From: Clostridiales bacterium
GTDB taxonomy: Bacteria > Bacillota > Clostridia > Oscillospirales > Oscillospiraceae
Direction: 5' to 3'
Assembly: GCA_004551945.1 (NCBI GenBank)
Contig: SFPN01000010.1
Span: 1-61,047, forward strand
Length of the DNA stretch: 61,047 bases
Numbering within the stretch: position 1 is the first letter of the stretch; every line of letters begins with the position of its first letter. Under the pieces are notes generated by a model. It had not been told where the DNA came from, did not search any database, and saw nothing but the letters and a program-made list of their open reading frames with translations. The translations under genes were made by a program, and so were the position numbers. Shown here piece after piece: positions 23,280 through 32,114 of this stretch.

Positions 23280-25169
23280 TTAAGAGACCCCTTCTTCCGC
23301 CTGGATGGCGGTGGAGAGGGCCTCCCACTGCTCCATGAGCTGGTCGTACTCGGCAGCGTAGGCTGCCTCCTGGTCCATGAGCTCCTGGAGCTTCTGGTAA
23401 TCTGCCCCGGCTTCCTCCTTCTGGGCGGCCAAGTCCGAGAGCAGCTGATCCAGCTTCTCCATCCGCTTTTCCGCAGCGGCCAGGTCCTTTTTCAGCTGCT
23501 TGGTGCCCCCGGGGCGCTTGGGCTTTTCCTTTTTGGGCTTCTTTTCCTCCTTGGGAGGCGGGGTCAGGGTCTTCTGCCGCTCCCGCATGGCCTGGTAGGC
23601 GGCGTAATCCCCCTTGAAATCGGAGATCTTCCCCCCCTCCAGGGTCCAGATTCGGGTGGCGAACCGGTCGATGAAGTACCGGTCGTGGGAGACGAACAGG
23701 AGGGTGCCCTGGTAGTCCTCCACCGCCTCCTCGATCCACTCCCGGGACTCTAAGTCCAGGTGGTTGGTGGGCTCGTCCAGGATGAGGAAGTTCACCTTCT
23801 CGTCCATGAGGATGCACAGCCGCAGGCGGCTCTGCTCCCCGCCGGAGAGGACGGACACGGTTTTGAACACGTCCTCCCCCTGGAAGAGAAAGCCCCCTAA
23901 CCGGTCCCGGGCCTGCTGGGGGGTGCAGTTGGCCTCCTGGAGCATGGTGTCGAACAGGGTCAGCTCCGGGTGGGCAAAGCGCACCTGCTGGGGCAGGTAG
24001 CCGGTTTTCACCGTGAGGCCCTTGCGCACGGAGCCTCCGTCGGCAGGCTCCTCCCCCAGGATGATTTTCAGCAGGGTGGACTTGCCGGTGCCGTTGTCCC
24101 CCAGAAGGGCGATCCGGTCCCCGTCCTCCACCCGGAGGGTCACCCCGCCGAAAAGGGTCTGGCTGCCGAAGGACTTGTCCAGGTCCTTGATCTCCAACAG
24201 ATCGTCGGCGTGAAACTCCGCCTGGCCGAACTTGGCCCGGAGCTTTTTGTTTTGGGTGGGCCGGGCGGTGCCCTGCATCCGGGCCATCCGCTTTTCGATG
24301 GAGAAGGCCCGCTTGTGGAGCAGCTCCGTGTTGTGCTCGTGCATAGCGCGCACGGTGTCTGACAGGCGCTGAAGCTCGGCCTGTTCCTTTTTATACTGGC
24401 GCAGCTGCTCTAAGTACCGCCGCTCCTTTTCCACGGCGTAGAAGGAGTAGTTGCCGGCGTAGAACGCTGCCTTGCCGTCCTTCAGCTCCACCACCCGGGA
24501 GATGGTCTTGTCCAGAAAGTACCGGTCGTGGGAGATCACCAGGACGGTGCCCTTGTAGGTCTTGACGTACTCCTCCAGCCACACGGTGGCGTTTAAGTCC
24601 AGGTGGTTGGTGGGCTCGTCCAGCAGCAGAATTTCCGTGTCCACCAGGATGAGCCGGGCCAGGTTCACCCGGGTCTTTTCTCCGCCGGACAGGTCGGCAA
24701 ACTGCTTGTCCCGGAAGGCCCGGTCCAGGCCTAAGCCGGCGCAGATCTTCTCCAGCCGGGTCTCCATCTCGTAGCCGCCCCCGGTCTCGAAGGCCACCTG
24801 GAGCCGGTCGTACCGGGCCAGCAGGTCCTTGTCTCCCCCGGACAGCCGGTGGGACAGGTCCTCCATCTCCTCCTCCATGGCCCGCAGGTCGTCGAAGGCG
24901 GTGCGGAGCACGTCCTCCACCGTAAAGCCTGCCGGGTACACGGGAATCTGGGAGATGAGGCCCAGACGCTTGCCGGGGGCGATGATCACGTCCCCGCTGT
25001 CCGCCCGCTCCTGGCCGGTGAGGATGCGGAAGAGGGTGGTCTTGCCCGCGCCGTTGCGGCCCAGGATGCCCACCCGCTCCCCAGTGTCCACCTGGAAGGA
25101 CAGGCCGTTGAGCACTGGCTGGCCCAGCTCATATTCTTTTACTAAATCTCGTACCGCTATTTCTATCAT
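23280..25169 (-). CDS. ABC-F family ATPase
   Basis: ABC-F proteins are soluble twin ATPases that act on the ribosome. This 629-residue protein has two ABC units: Walker A GRNGAGKTTLF near residue 37, signature LSGGEKTRVNLA near 155 and Walker B LLLDEPTNHLDL near 175; then GDNGTGKSTLLK near 360, LSGGEQSRLRL and ILDEPTNHLDLES near 460. A linker of about 80 residues and a Lys/Glu-rich C-terminal coiled coil (from about 540) are present, as in Uup/YdiF-type members. The reading frame is open much further upstream, but that part is the antisense of the next gene; MIEIAVRDLVKEY is the natural start. No membrane partner is encoded. Confidence 0.93.
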   Translation of the reverse strand: MIEIAVRDLVKEYELGQPVLNGLSFQVDTGERVGILGRNGAGKTTLFRILTGQERADSGDVIIAPGKRLGLISQIPVYPAGFTVEDVLRTAFDDLRAMEEEMEDLSHRLSGGDKDLLARYDRLQVAFETGGGYEMETRLEKICAGLGLDRAFRDKQFADLSGGEKTRVNLARLILVDTEILLLDEPTNHLDLNATVWLEEYVKTYKGTVLVISHDRYFLDKTISRVVELKDGKAAFYAGNYSFYAVEKERRYLEQLRQYKKEQAELQRLSDTVRAMHEHNTELLHKRAFSIEKRMARMQGTARPTQNKKLRAKFGQAEFHADDLLEIKDLDKSFGSQTLFGGVTLRVEDGDRIALLGDNGTGKSTLLKIILGEEPADGGSVRKGLTVKTGYLPQQVRFAHPELTLFDTMLQEANCTPQQARDRLGGFLFQGEDVFKTVSVLSGGEQSRLRLCILMDEKVNFLILDEPTNHLDLESREWIEEAVEDYQGTLLFVSHDRYFIDRFATRIWTLEGGKISDFKGDYAAYQAMRERQKTLTPPPKEEKKPKKEKPKRPGGTKQLKKDLAAAEKRMEKLDQLLSDLAAQKEEAGADYQKLQELMDQEAAYAAEYDQLMEQWEALSTAIQAEEGVS

Positions 25170-25325
25170 GGATGGCTTCCTTTTGGGCCGGACCAAATAT
25201 TTTTCCCCTCCCGCCGGGTTTGGGAGTGGCGCGGACCGGCAAAGTGTGATATGATATGTCAAAAATCTATGTTGACTCCCGCCCTCTGGGCGGAAAACTA
25301 TGTACAAACAGGAGGCATTCCCGCT

Positions 25326-26375
25326 ATGATCGCACTGCAATGGCAGGACCAGGTCCTGTCCCTTCTGGACCAGTCCAAGTATCCCCAGGAAGAGTCCTGG
25401 ATCACCTGCACCACCGTGCAGGCTGTGGCAGAGGTCCTCTCCTCCGGCGCTGTTCAGGAGGAAAAAATCGCCGCTGTGGCCGGGGCCTATGGCTACTGCC
25501 TGGCCGCGCTGGCCCACCAGGACCAGCTGCAGACCCCCGCCTTTGACCAGGCCCTGGAGGAGGCCAAAAATCTGCTTCTCTCCAGCCGCCCCGGCAGCCG
25601 GGATCTGGCCGCCGCCATCACCTTTATGGAACATCCCCCGGAGGCCTACACCAGGAACGTGGACCGGCTGACCACCCTTCTGGCCACCGCCGTCACCTTC
25701 GACCGCCAGCAGGTGGTGGCCGACCGGAACACCTGCCGCAACGGCACCGACCTCATGGGCGACGGCACCCGGGTGCTGCTGCGCACCGACCGGGGCGCCT
25801 TCCACTCCGCCTCTCCCAGCGGAGCCCTGGGCATTGCCCGCCGGGGCTTTAAGCGGGAGGTGCTGGAGCAGGTCACCCTCTGCGAGGGCCGTCCCTCCCT
25901 CACCGCCGCCAATCTGCTGGCCCGGGAGCTGGAGAAGGACAACGTCCCCTGCACCCTCATCCCCGACCACGCCGCCGCCACCTTCCTGGCCCGCCAGGGG
26001 GCCCATCTGGTGCTCACCGACGGCATTCTGGCCGCCAAGAACGGGGACCTGAAGGCTCCCGTGGGGACCTATGAGCTGGCCATCGCCTGCTACTTCCACT
26101 CCATCCCCTTCTACGCCGTGCTGAACGCCGACGATGTGGATCTGGCGCTGGAGTCCGGCGCGGCCTTCGGCCAGGAGGAGGGAGATCCCGCCGTCCTTAC
26201 CGCTGGCCTGGGCGAGAGCGTCCAGGGCTGGACCCCCGCCTACGATGTGGTGCCCGCCTTCCTGATCACCGGCATGATCACCGACCGAGGCATCGCCTGC
26301 GCACCCTATGAGGAGACCCTGGACGAGATGGTGAAGCACACGCCGAAGAAAACGATCATCAATTTTGACACCTGA
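25326..26375 (+). CDS. MtnA/eIF-2B-like protein lacking the catalytic Cys
   Basis: The 349-residue protein resembles methylthioribose-1-phosphate isomerase and eIF-2B subunits. Similar segments are LLDQSKYPQEESWITC near residue 13, CEGRPSLTAANLLAREL near 187 (compare ETRPxLQGARLTAWEL), and LTDGILAAKNGD followed by GTYELAIAC near 230. In MtnA a Cys follows the Thr-His of the ILTHCNAG motif; here the matching stretch is VLLRTDRGAFHS, without Cys. The second catalytic Asp appears to be kept. It is therefore probably not a standard MtnA. The start follows AGGAGG with a 10-base gap. The neighbours, divergent ABC-F and convergent murF, give no clue. Confidence 0.75.
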   Translation: MIALQWQDQVLSLLDQSKYPQEESWITCTTVQAVAEVLSSGAVQEEKIAAVAGAYGYCLAALAHQDQLQTPAFDQALEEAKNLLLSSRPGSRDLAAAITFMEHPPEAYTRNVDRLTTLLATAVTFDRQQVVADRNTCRNGTDLMGDGTRVLLRTDRGAFHSASPSGALGIARRGFKREVLEQVTLCEGRPSLTAANLLARELEKDNVPCTLIPDHAAATFLARQGAHLVLTDGILAAKNGDLKAPVGTYELAIACYFHSIPFYAVLNADDVDLALESGAAFGQEEGDPAVLTAGLGESVQGWTPAYDVVPAFLITGMITDRGIACAPYEETLDEMVKHTPKKTIINFDT

Positions 26376-26454
26376 TTTCCGCCGCGCATGCCGCCGGAAA
26401 CCATCATCTTATCTTCTTTCGCCGCTGCGGCAGCGAAACTCTGCGAGGCTTTTG

Positions 26455-26485
26455 CGCCGGGCTGTTTTCAGCCCGGCGTTTTTTT
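26455..26485. terminator. Terminator between the MtnA-like gene and murF
   Basis: CGCCGGGC and GCCCGGCG pair around an 8-base loop and are followed by seven T on the plus strand. The last bases touch the murF stop codon. Confidence 0.85.
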
Positions 26486-27872
26486 ACGGTTTTGCCAGGC
26501 GCTTGACCTCCAGGACCAGCTCCTCGAAGGCCATGCCCCGGGAGGCTTTGGCCAGGATCACCGCCCCGGGCTTCACCAGTTCGGGGAGGAAGGCCTTGGC
26601 CTCCTCCTTGTCCTTGGCGTAGATCACGTTGGGGATGGAGGACTGGCAGGCCGCGTCGTACAGGTTCCAGGCCAGGTCCCCCACGGCCACCACCGCGCTC
26701 AGGTTCCCCAGGCTGCCGGCAAACTCGCCCACGCTCCGGTGAAGCTCCGGCCCCAGGTCCCCCAGCTCGAACATGTCCCCCAGGATGGCCACCCGGCTGT
26801 CTCCCCCGCTCTGGGACAGCACCTCCAGGGCCGCCCGCATGGACTGGGGATTGGCGTTGTACGCGTCGTCCAGGATGGTGACCTCTCCCTGCTTAATCAC
26901 GTTCATCCGCATTTTCGTGGGGACGAAGGCCCGGATGCCCTGGGCCAGCTCCTCCCCGGTCATGCCGAACTTCTCCCCCACGGCGCAGGCCATGAGGACG
27001 GGGTAGATCATGTGCCGCCCCAGGGCGGGGACGGTCACGGAAAACTGGGTTTTGGGAGTTTTTACCGTGCAGGACAGGCCCTTGGACCCCAGCTGCTGGA
27101 TATCCCTGGCCTCGTAGGGGGGCTGGCCCTTCTCCCCGCAGAAGAGGATGGAGGGGGCAACCTGCCCCTCCAGGGTGCGCAGCAGGGGATCGTCCCCGCT
27201 CAGCACCGCCAGATCCTTTTCGGTCATGGGGCCGAAGATTTCGCTCTTGGCCTTGAGGATATTCTCCCGGCTGCCCAGGTTTTCAATGTGGGCGTCCCCG
27301 ATGTTGGTGATCACCGCCACGTCGGGGCGGACAATCTGGGTGAGGTAGTCGATCTCCCCGAAGTGGTTCATCCCCATCTCCAGCACGCAGATCTGGTCTT
27401 TGCCGGTGAGCCGGAAGAGGGTCAGGGGAAGGCCCAGCTCGTTGTTGAAGTTCCCTTCGGTTTTCAGCACCCGGTACTTCACCCCCAGCACCGCGGCGAT
27501 CATGTCTTTGGTGGTGGTCTTGCCCACGCTGCCGGTGACGCCGATTACCGGGATGGGGAACCGGTCCTTATAGGCCCTGGCCACCTGGCCGATGGCCTGC
27601 ATGGTGCTGGGCACCCGGATGTAAAACTTCCCGGGCAGCAGCGCCTCCGGCACCTCCTCGGTGAGGCACCCGGCCGCTCCGTTTTCCAAAGCGCCGGTGA
27701 TGTACCGGTGGCCGTCGGTCTGCTCCCCCCGCAGGGCCACAAACAGCGCCCCGGGGTGAATGGCCCGGCTGTCGGTCTCCACCGACGTGACCGCCGCCTC
27801 CAGGTCCGTCCAGGACCCCAGAAGGGTCCCGCCGGTAGCCGCCAGCAGCTGCCTGACTGTCATAGGTTCCAT
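26484..27872 (-). CDS. murF: UDP-N-acetylmuramoyl-tripeptide--D-alanyl-D-alanine ligase
   Basis: MurF adds D-Ala-D-Ala to the UDP-MurNAc tripeptide, the last cytoplasmic step of the peptide stem. The 462-residue protein shows the ATP loop GVTGSVGKTTTKDM near residue 110, VLEMGMNHFGEI near 159 and DDAYNANPQSMRAAL near 330. The start at 27872 has GGAGG six bases upstream; the longer frame to 27938 is not needed. It follows ddl by 28 bases, and the two enzymes act in sequence: Ddl makes the dipeptide that MurF attaches. Confidence 0.95.
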   Translation of the reverse strand: MEPMTVRQLLAATGGTLLGSWTDLEAAVTSVETDSRAIHPGALFVALRGEQTDGHRYITGALENGAAGCLTEEVPEALLPGKFYIRVPSTMQAIGQVARAYKDRFPIPVIGVTGSVGKTTTKDMIAAVLGVKYRVLKTEGNFNNELGLPLTLFRLTGKDQICVLEMGMNHFGEIDYLTQIVRPDVAVITNIGDAHIENLGSRENILKAKSEIFGPMTEKDLAVLSGDDPLLRTLEGQVAPSILFCGEKGQPPYEARDIQQLGSKGLSCTVKTPKTQFSVTVPALGRHMIYPVLMACAVGEKFGMTGEELAQGIRAFVPTKMRMNVIKQGEVTILDDAYNANPQSMRAALEVLSQSGGDSRVAILGDMFELGDLGPELHRSVGEFAGSLGNLSAVVAVGDLAWNLYDAACQSSIPNVIYAKDKEEAKAFLPELVKPGAVILAKASRGMAFEELVLEVKRLAKP

Positions 27873-27900
27873 AGTCCGCCTCCTTGCGCGGTTTGTCTCG

Positions 27901-28956
27901 TTACTTTCCCGCCTTGCGGGCCGCCAGGGACTCGTCAATGATCCGCTGGCACAGGTCCTGGTAGCCGATGCCCACGGCGGCGGCCTCCTGGGGCACCAGG
28001 CTGGTGGGGGTCATCCCCGGCAGGGTGTTGATCTCCAGGAACCAGGCGGTGCCCTCCTGGTCCACAATGAAGTCCGTCCGGGAGTACACCGAAAGGCCCA
28101 GGGCCTGGTGGACGGTAAGGGCTGCCTGGCCCACCTTCTTCTCCCACTCCGGGGGGATGGGGGCGGGGCAGATTTCCTCCGCCGCCCCGGGCTGGTACTT
28201 GTTCTCATAGTCGTAAAAGCCCGTCTTGGGGATGATCTCAATGGAGGGCAGGGCTTTGTCTCCCAGGACCCCCACCTGGATCTCCCGGCCGGCCACATAC
28301 TGCTCCAGCACGCAGCGGCCGCCGAACTTCAGCTCCTCCAGCAGGGCCGCGTGGAGCTCCTTCTTGGTGTGGGCAATGGCCACGCCGATGGAGGAACCGC
28401 TGTCCACAGGCTTGATGACGCAGGGCACCCGGGTGGTGCTGGTGAGATGGTCCACGTCCTTTTCCGTGTAGTCCACCCGCTTCCAGCTGGGGGTGTTCAC
28501 CCCCAGGTCCGCGATGAGCCGCTTGGTCAGGTCCTTATCCATGGCAATGCCGGAGCCTAAGTAGCCGGAGCCGGTGTAGGGGATGCCCAGCAGCTCCAGG
28601 GCGGCCTGGACCCGGCCGTCCTCCCCGCAGGCGCCGTGGAGGGCCAGAAAGACGATGTCCGCCAGGCGGCACAGCTCCAGCACGCCCTGGCCGAACAGGC
28701 TGGGGCTCTGCCACTTCCGGGCGGCTTGGACCTCCGCCAGGTCCGGGGCGCGGGGGTCCACCCGCTTGCCCGCGTCGGAGATGGGGGCGCGGAAGTAGTC
28801 CTCCAGAGGCCCGTCATAGTCCTCCAGACCGAAATACATATCCACCAGGGCCGCCTGGTGGCCCATGTCCCGCAGCGCCTCGGCAATGAGGGTGCCGGAG
28901 GAAAGGGACACGTTTCTTTCCGGGCTCAGGCCGCCGGCCAACACAACGATTTTCAT
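27901..28956 (-). CDS. ddl: D-alanine--D-alanine ligase
   Basis: Ddl joins two D-Ala with ATP. The 351-residue ATP-grasp protein has LSPERNVSLSSG near residue 10, FLALHGACGEDG near 107, PYTGSGYLGSGIAMDK near 126 and the metal-binding FLEINTLPGMTPTSLVPQ near 308. It is the promoter-proximal gene of a ddl-murF pair. The ligase omega-loop region reads FYDYENKYQPG (near 226), the Tyr-containing form usual for D-Ala-D-Ala rather than D-Ala-D-Lac ligases, so vancomycin resistance of the VanA type is not indicated. Confidence 0.95.
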   Translation of the reverse strand: MKIVVLAGGLSPERNVSLSSGTLIAEALRDMGHQAALVDMYFGLEDYDGPLEDYFRAPISDAGKRVDPRAPDLAEVQAARKWQSPSLFGQGVLELCRLADIVFLALHGACGEDGRVQAALELLGIPYTGSGYLGSGIAMDKDLTKRLIADLGVNTPSWKRVDYTEKDVDHLTSTTRVPCVIKPVDSGSSIGVAIAHTKKELHAALLEELKFGGRCVLEQYVAGREIQVGVLGDKALPSIEIIPKTGFYDYENKYQPGAAEEICPAPIPPEWEKKVGQAALTVHQALGLSVYSRTDFIVDQEGTAWFLEINTLPGMTPTSLVPQEAAAVGIGYQDLCQRIIDESLAARKAGK

Positions 28957-28987
28957 AAGAAAGGCCCTCCTTTCTGGAGCTCAGCTT

Positions 28988-29005
28988 CCCCGGGCTCGCC
29001 CGGGG
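28988..29005. repeat. Short hairpin in the ddl leader
   Basis: CCCCGGGC and GCCCGGGG form an 8-base-pair stem with a two-base loop between the ddl promoter and start. No T-run follows, so it is not a terminator. Confidence 0.4.
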
Positions 29006-29031
29006 AAAAAGGGATATAAGGATAGATTCGT

Positions 29032-29060
29032 ATTATACCACATCGCACCGGAAAACTCAA
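29032..29060 (-). promoter_or_regulatory. Promoter of ddl-murF
   Basis: On the minus strand TTGAGT (29055-29060) and a perfect TATAAT (29032-29037) are 17 bases apart. Confidence 0.8.
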
Positions 29061-29097
29061 CTGCGCGATGCCCCCTCCCATTGGAAGCGGGAACGGT

Positions 29098-29135
29098 AAA
29101 AAAACGAGCGCACCGGATTCGGTGCGCTCGTTTTT
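29098..29135. terminator. Ferredoxin gene terminator
   Basis: CGAGCGCACCG and CGGTGCGCTCG form a strong stem flanked by A-run and T-run, so it works on both strands. It ends about 22 bases from the ferredoxin stop codon. Confidence 0.92.
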
Positions 29136-29156
29136 CATTACTCGCAGGAGTAAAAA

Positions 29157-29348
29157 TTAGTCTGCAAAGCCCAGAGCCTTGGGATCGGTCTCGCAAGCGT
29201 CCTCGCAGCCGCCGCAGTCGATGCACTCGGAAGTGACGACGCAGACGTCCTTGCCGTTGACGTTGCCTTCAACGATAGCGCCAGTGGGGCATTCTTCGAT
29301 GCACTTCTTGCAGAAGGTGCACAGTTCGGGGTTGATAGCATAAGCCAT
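29157..29348 (-). CDS. Small 2[4Fe-4S] ferredoxin
   Basis: This 63-residue electron carrier has two cluster-binding motifs: CTFCKKCIEECPTGAI (CX2CX2CX3CP) at residues 9-24 and CIDCGGCEDACETD near residues 41-54. In the second motif the usual Pro after the last Cys is replaced by Glu. The acidic composition is typical of clostridial ferredoxins. The ATG at 29348 follows GGAGG with nine bases; an in-frame extension upstream is not needed. It is a single-gene unit with its own promoter and terminator. Likely partners, such as hydrogenase or the dehydratase activase, are not adjacent. Confidence 0.93.
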   Translation of the reverse strand: MAYAINPELCTFCKKCIEECPTGAIVEGNVNGKDVCVVTSECIDCGGCEDACETDPKALGFAD

Positions 29349-29386
29349 GGGTAGGTACCTCCAATTAATTTTTCTTGGCACATATG

Positions 29387-29414
29387 ATTGTACCACATCT
29401 TTTCAAAAATGCAA
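29387..29414 (-). promoter_or_regulatory. Promoter of the ferredoxin gene
   Basis: On the minus strand TTGCAT (29409-29414) and TACAAT (29387-29392) are 16 bases apart. Confidence 0.75.
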
Positions 29415-29511
29415 TTCTAAAATCACAGAAAAATGTTGGTTATTTTTATAGTTTTCGGGCATGATTTTTATGGATTTTGTCCACGAAAACCACATTGGAA
29501 GGAATTTCTCT

Positions 29512-29676
29512 ATGCAAAACACCTTGAAACCCCCTGTCGAGATGGGCAGTATCACCCCCGATCTGGAGGGCGCGCCCGTCTCGGACAGCCACGAAAACCG
29601 AAGCCAATCTGTCATATTGCCCCCTCCGCCCACCACGGAGGCCCATGGAGAGGAGGATGCCCCATCAAAACCGTGA
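29512..29676 (+). CDS. 54-residue upstream frame overlapping clpC
   Basis: An ATG preceded by GGAAGGAA opens a 54-codon frame whose TGA (29674-29676) overlaps a GTG at 29673 in the clpC frame. The encoded peptide is Pro/Glu-rich, without a known domain (MQNTLKPPVEMGS at the start, LPPPPTTEAHGEEDA near the end), and is probably disordered. It may be a leader peptide whose translation feeds ribosomes to clpC. It is supported only by its start site and the exact overlap, so it could be a chance frame. Confidence 0.4.
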   Translation: MQNTLKPPVEMGSITPDLEGAPVSDSHENRSQSVILPPPPTTEAHGEEDAPSKP

Positions 29677-32096
29677 CCTTTACTCCCCGGGCCCAGGCCG
29701 CCCTGGAGGCCGCCGGGGTCATCTCCCAGCGGCTGGGCCATGACTACGTAGGCAGCGAACACCTGCTCCTGGGCCTGCTCCAGCAGCCCGGCTCCGGGGC
29801 GGCCCGGCTGCTCACCGGTCTGGGCCTCACCCGCCGGGGGCTTCAGGCCAAGCTGGTGGCTGCTGTGGGGGCCGGGTCCCCTCTCCCCCTGCCCCGGGTG
29901 ATGACCCCCCGGCTGGAAAAGATCGTGGAGCTGTCCGTCAGCGAAGCCCTCCGCCTGGGAAGCCCCCAGGTGGGAAGCCTGCATCTGCTGCTGGGCCTGC
30001 TCCGCCAGGGGGACGGGGGCGGGGTGGAGCTGCTCACCCAGGCGGGGCTGCACCCCAACCGGCTCTACCGCCAGACTGCTGCCTCCCTCAGCAGCTCCGG
30101 CGGGTCCTACTCCTCCCGCTCCCGCAGCGAGAGCGACTACACCCCGCCTCCTTCCGCCGCCCCCACAAGGCTGCTGGACCAGCACACCCGGGACATGGTT
30201 CAGCTGGCCTGCCGGGGGACCTACGACCCGGTCACCGGCCGGGAGGAGGAGATCCGCCGGGTGATTCAGATTCTCATCCGCCGGAGCAAGAACAACCCCC
30301 TGCTCCTGGGGGAGCCGGGGGTGGGCAAAACCGCCGTGGCCGAGGGCCTTGCCCAGCAGATGGCCCTGGGTCAGGTCCCCGACCAGCTCCGGCAGAAGCG
30401 GCTGCTGGCTCTGGATCTGCCCTCGGTGGTGGCGGGCACCAAGTACCGGGGAGAGTTTGAGGAGCGGATGAAGAACATCCTGGGGGAGATTCACCGGGCG
30501 GGCAACGTCATTCTCTTCCTGGACGAGCTGCACACGGTCATCGGGGCGGGCAGCGCCGAGGGGGCCATTGACGCGGCCAACATTATTAAACCCGCCCTGG
30601 CCCGGGGAGAGCTCCAGCTCATCGGGGCCACCACCACTGAGGAGTACCGGCGGTTCATCGAAAAGGACGCCGCCCTGGAGCGGCGCTTCCAGCCCGTCCG
30701 GGTGGAGGAGCCCAGCCAGCAGGACGCCCTGACCATCCTGGAAACCCTCTCCCCCCGGTACAGCCACCACCACGGCCTCACCTTCACCCACGACGCCATG
30801 GAGGCCGCCGTGTCCCTGTCGGTGCGCTACCTCCCCGACCGGCGGCTGCCGGACAAGGCCATCGACCTGCTGGACGAGGCCGCCAGCCAGGCCAGGCTCC
30901 AGGCCCTGGACCCGCCGGAGGACCTGCGGGCGCTGGAGGCCCGGGTCCGCCAGGCCGCCCGGGAGCGGGACGAGGCCATCGCCGGCCAGGACTACGAGAC
31001 CGCCGCCCGGTGCCGGGACGCGGAGAGCGACTTTCGCCGGGAGCTGGAGACCCAGCTGGGCCGTTGGCGGGCCGGCCGCCGGGAGCCGGTGGTCTCCGCC
31101 CGCCAGGTGGCGGCGGTGGTCTCCCAGTGGACGGGCATCCCCGTGAGCGACCTGACCCAGAAGGAGCGGGACAAGCTCCTGCACCTGGAGCGGGACCTGG
31201 GCCGACGGGTGGCCGGGCAGGAGGAGGCGGTCCGGGCAGTGGCCCGGGCCATCCGCCGGAGCCGGGCGGGGCTGAAGGAGCCCAACCGGCCGGTGGGGTC
31301 CTTCCTCTTCCTGGGGCCCACCGGGGTGGGCAAGACCGAGCTGTGCAAGGCTCTGGCCCAGCTGCTCTTCGGCAGGGAGGAGGCCCTGCTCCGGTTCGAC
31401 ATGACCGAGTTTTCCGAAAAGCACACCATGAGCCGCCTCACCGGCTCCCCGCCGGGGTATGTGGGCCATGAGGAGGGGGGCCAGCTCACCGAAGCCGTCC
31501 GCCGCCACCCCTACTCGGTGCTCCTCTTCGACGAGCTGGAAAAGGCCCACCCGGACGTGTGGAGCCTGCTGCTGCAAATCATGGAGGACGGGGTCCTCAC
31601 CGACGCCCACGGGAAGCGGACGGATTTCCGCAACGCGGTGATCGTCATGACCTCCAACGTGGGGGGCGACCGGCTGGCTTCCGGGACCCCCCTGGGCTTT
31701 GCCGGGGGCGGGGACCAGGCCGCCGGGAAAGCGGTGCTCCAGCGGGAGCTGCGCCAGGTGTTCCGGCCGGAATTTCTCAACCGGCTGGATGAGATCATCC
31801 TCTTCCACCCCCTGGGGCCCCAGGAGATGACCGCCATCACCAGGAAGCTGCTGGAGGACTTTGCCCGGCGGCTGGCCGGGCAGGGGGTGGACTTTCTCCC
31901 CTCGGAGGGGGCGGTCCGCTACCTGGCCCGGAAGGGTCTGGACCCCCGGTACGGGGCACGGCCCCTCCGCCGTCTCATTCGCACCCAGGTGGAAAACCCC
32001 GCCGCCGAGTTTCTCCTCCGGGAAGAGGTGGAGGCGGGAGGGACCCTTTACCTGGAGGAGAAGGACGATGGGCTGGTGCTGACCTGCGGAGCGTAA
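29673..32096 (+). CDS. clpC: ClpC-type ATP-dependent Clp protease ATPase subunit
   Basis: ClpC is a ring-forming AAA+ unfoldase that feeds ClpP. About 807 residues: N-terminal double Clp repeat (TFTPRAQAALEAAG, residues 2-140), first AAA unit with GEPGVGKTAVAEGLA near 213, a UVR-like middle segment (GQDYETAARCRDAE near 436) and second AAA unit with GPTGVGKTELCKAL near 548. The middle segment and length fit ClpC rather than ClpB. No ATG fits: the frame's conserved part begins at GTG 29673, which overlaps the TGA of a short upstream frame; AGGAGG at 29651-29656 is 16 bases away, and an ATC at 29664 would be better spaced. The ctsR-mcsA-mcsB genes that usually accompany clpC are absent here. Confidence 0.9.
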   Translation: MTFTPRAQAALEAAGVISQRLGHDYVGSEHLLLGLLQQPGSGAARLLTGLGLTRRGLQAKLVAAVGAGSPLPLPRVMTPRLEKIVELSVSEALRLGSPQVGSLHLLLGLLRQGDGGGVELLTQAGLHPNRLYRQTAASLSSSGGSYSSRSRSESDYTPPPSAAPTRLLDQHTRDMVQLACRGTYDPVTGREEEIRRVIQILIRRSKNNPLLLGEPGVGKTAVAEGLAQQMALGQVPDQLRQKRLLALDLPSVVAGTKYRGEFEERMKNILGEIHRAGNVILFLDELHTVIGAGSAEGAIDAANIIKPALARGELQLIGATTTEEYRRFIEKDAALERRFQPVRVEEPSQQDALTILETLSPRYSHHHGLTFTHDAMEAAVSLSVRYLPDRRLPDKAIDLLDEAASQARLQALDPPEDLRALEARVRQAARERDEAIAGQDYETAARCRDAESDFRRELETQLGRWRAGRREPVVSARQVAAVVSQWTGIPVSDLTQKERDKLLHLERDLGRRVAGQEEAVRAVARAIRRSRAGLKEPNRPVGSFLFLGPTGVGKTELCKALAQLLFGREEALLRFDMTEFSEKHTMSRLTGSPPGYVGHEEGGQLTEAVRRHPYSVLLFDELEKAHPDVWSLLLQIMEDGVLTDAHGKRTDFRNAVIVMTSNVGGDRLASGTPLGFAGGGDQAAGKAVLQRELRQVFRPEFLNRLDEIILFHPLGPQEMTAITRKLLEDFARRLAGQGVDFLPSEGAVRYLARKGLDPRYGARPLRRLIRTQVENPAAEFLLREEVEAGGTLYLEEKDDGLVLTCGA

Positions 32097-32114
32097 GTTT
32101 TCCCCAGCGTTGGT

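Noticed and set aside
25170..26339. Long in-frame extension upstream of the ABC-F gene
   Set aside because: It is the antisense of the MtnA-like gene; the ABC-F domain begins naturally at MIEIAVRDLV (25169).
27901..28956. Vancomycin-type D-Ala-D-Lac ligase
   Set aside because: The omega-loop keeps the Tyr-containing D-Ala-D-Ala form, and no vanH or vanX gene is near; it is paired with murF.
29403..31808. 801-codon open frame antisense to clpC
   Set aside because: Composition is low-complexity Gly/Pro/His/Leu, typical of the antisense of GC-rich genes, and no domain is visible. Similar long antisense frames at 8595-10397, 1561-3306, 15903-18425 and 34182-35834 were rejected for the same reason.
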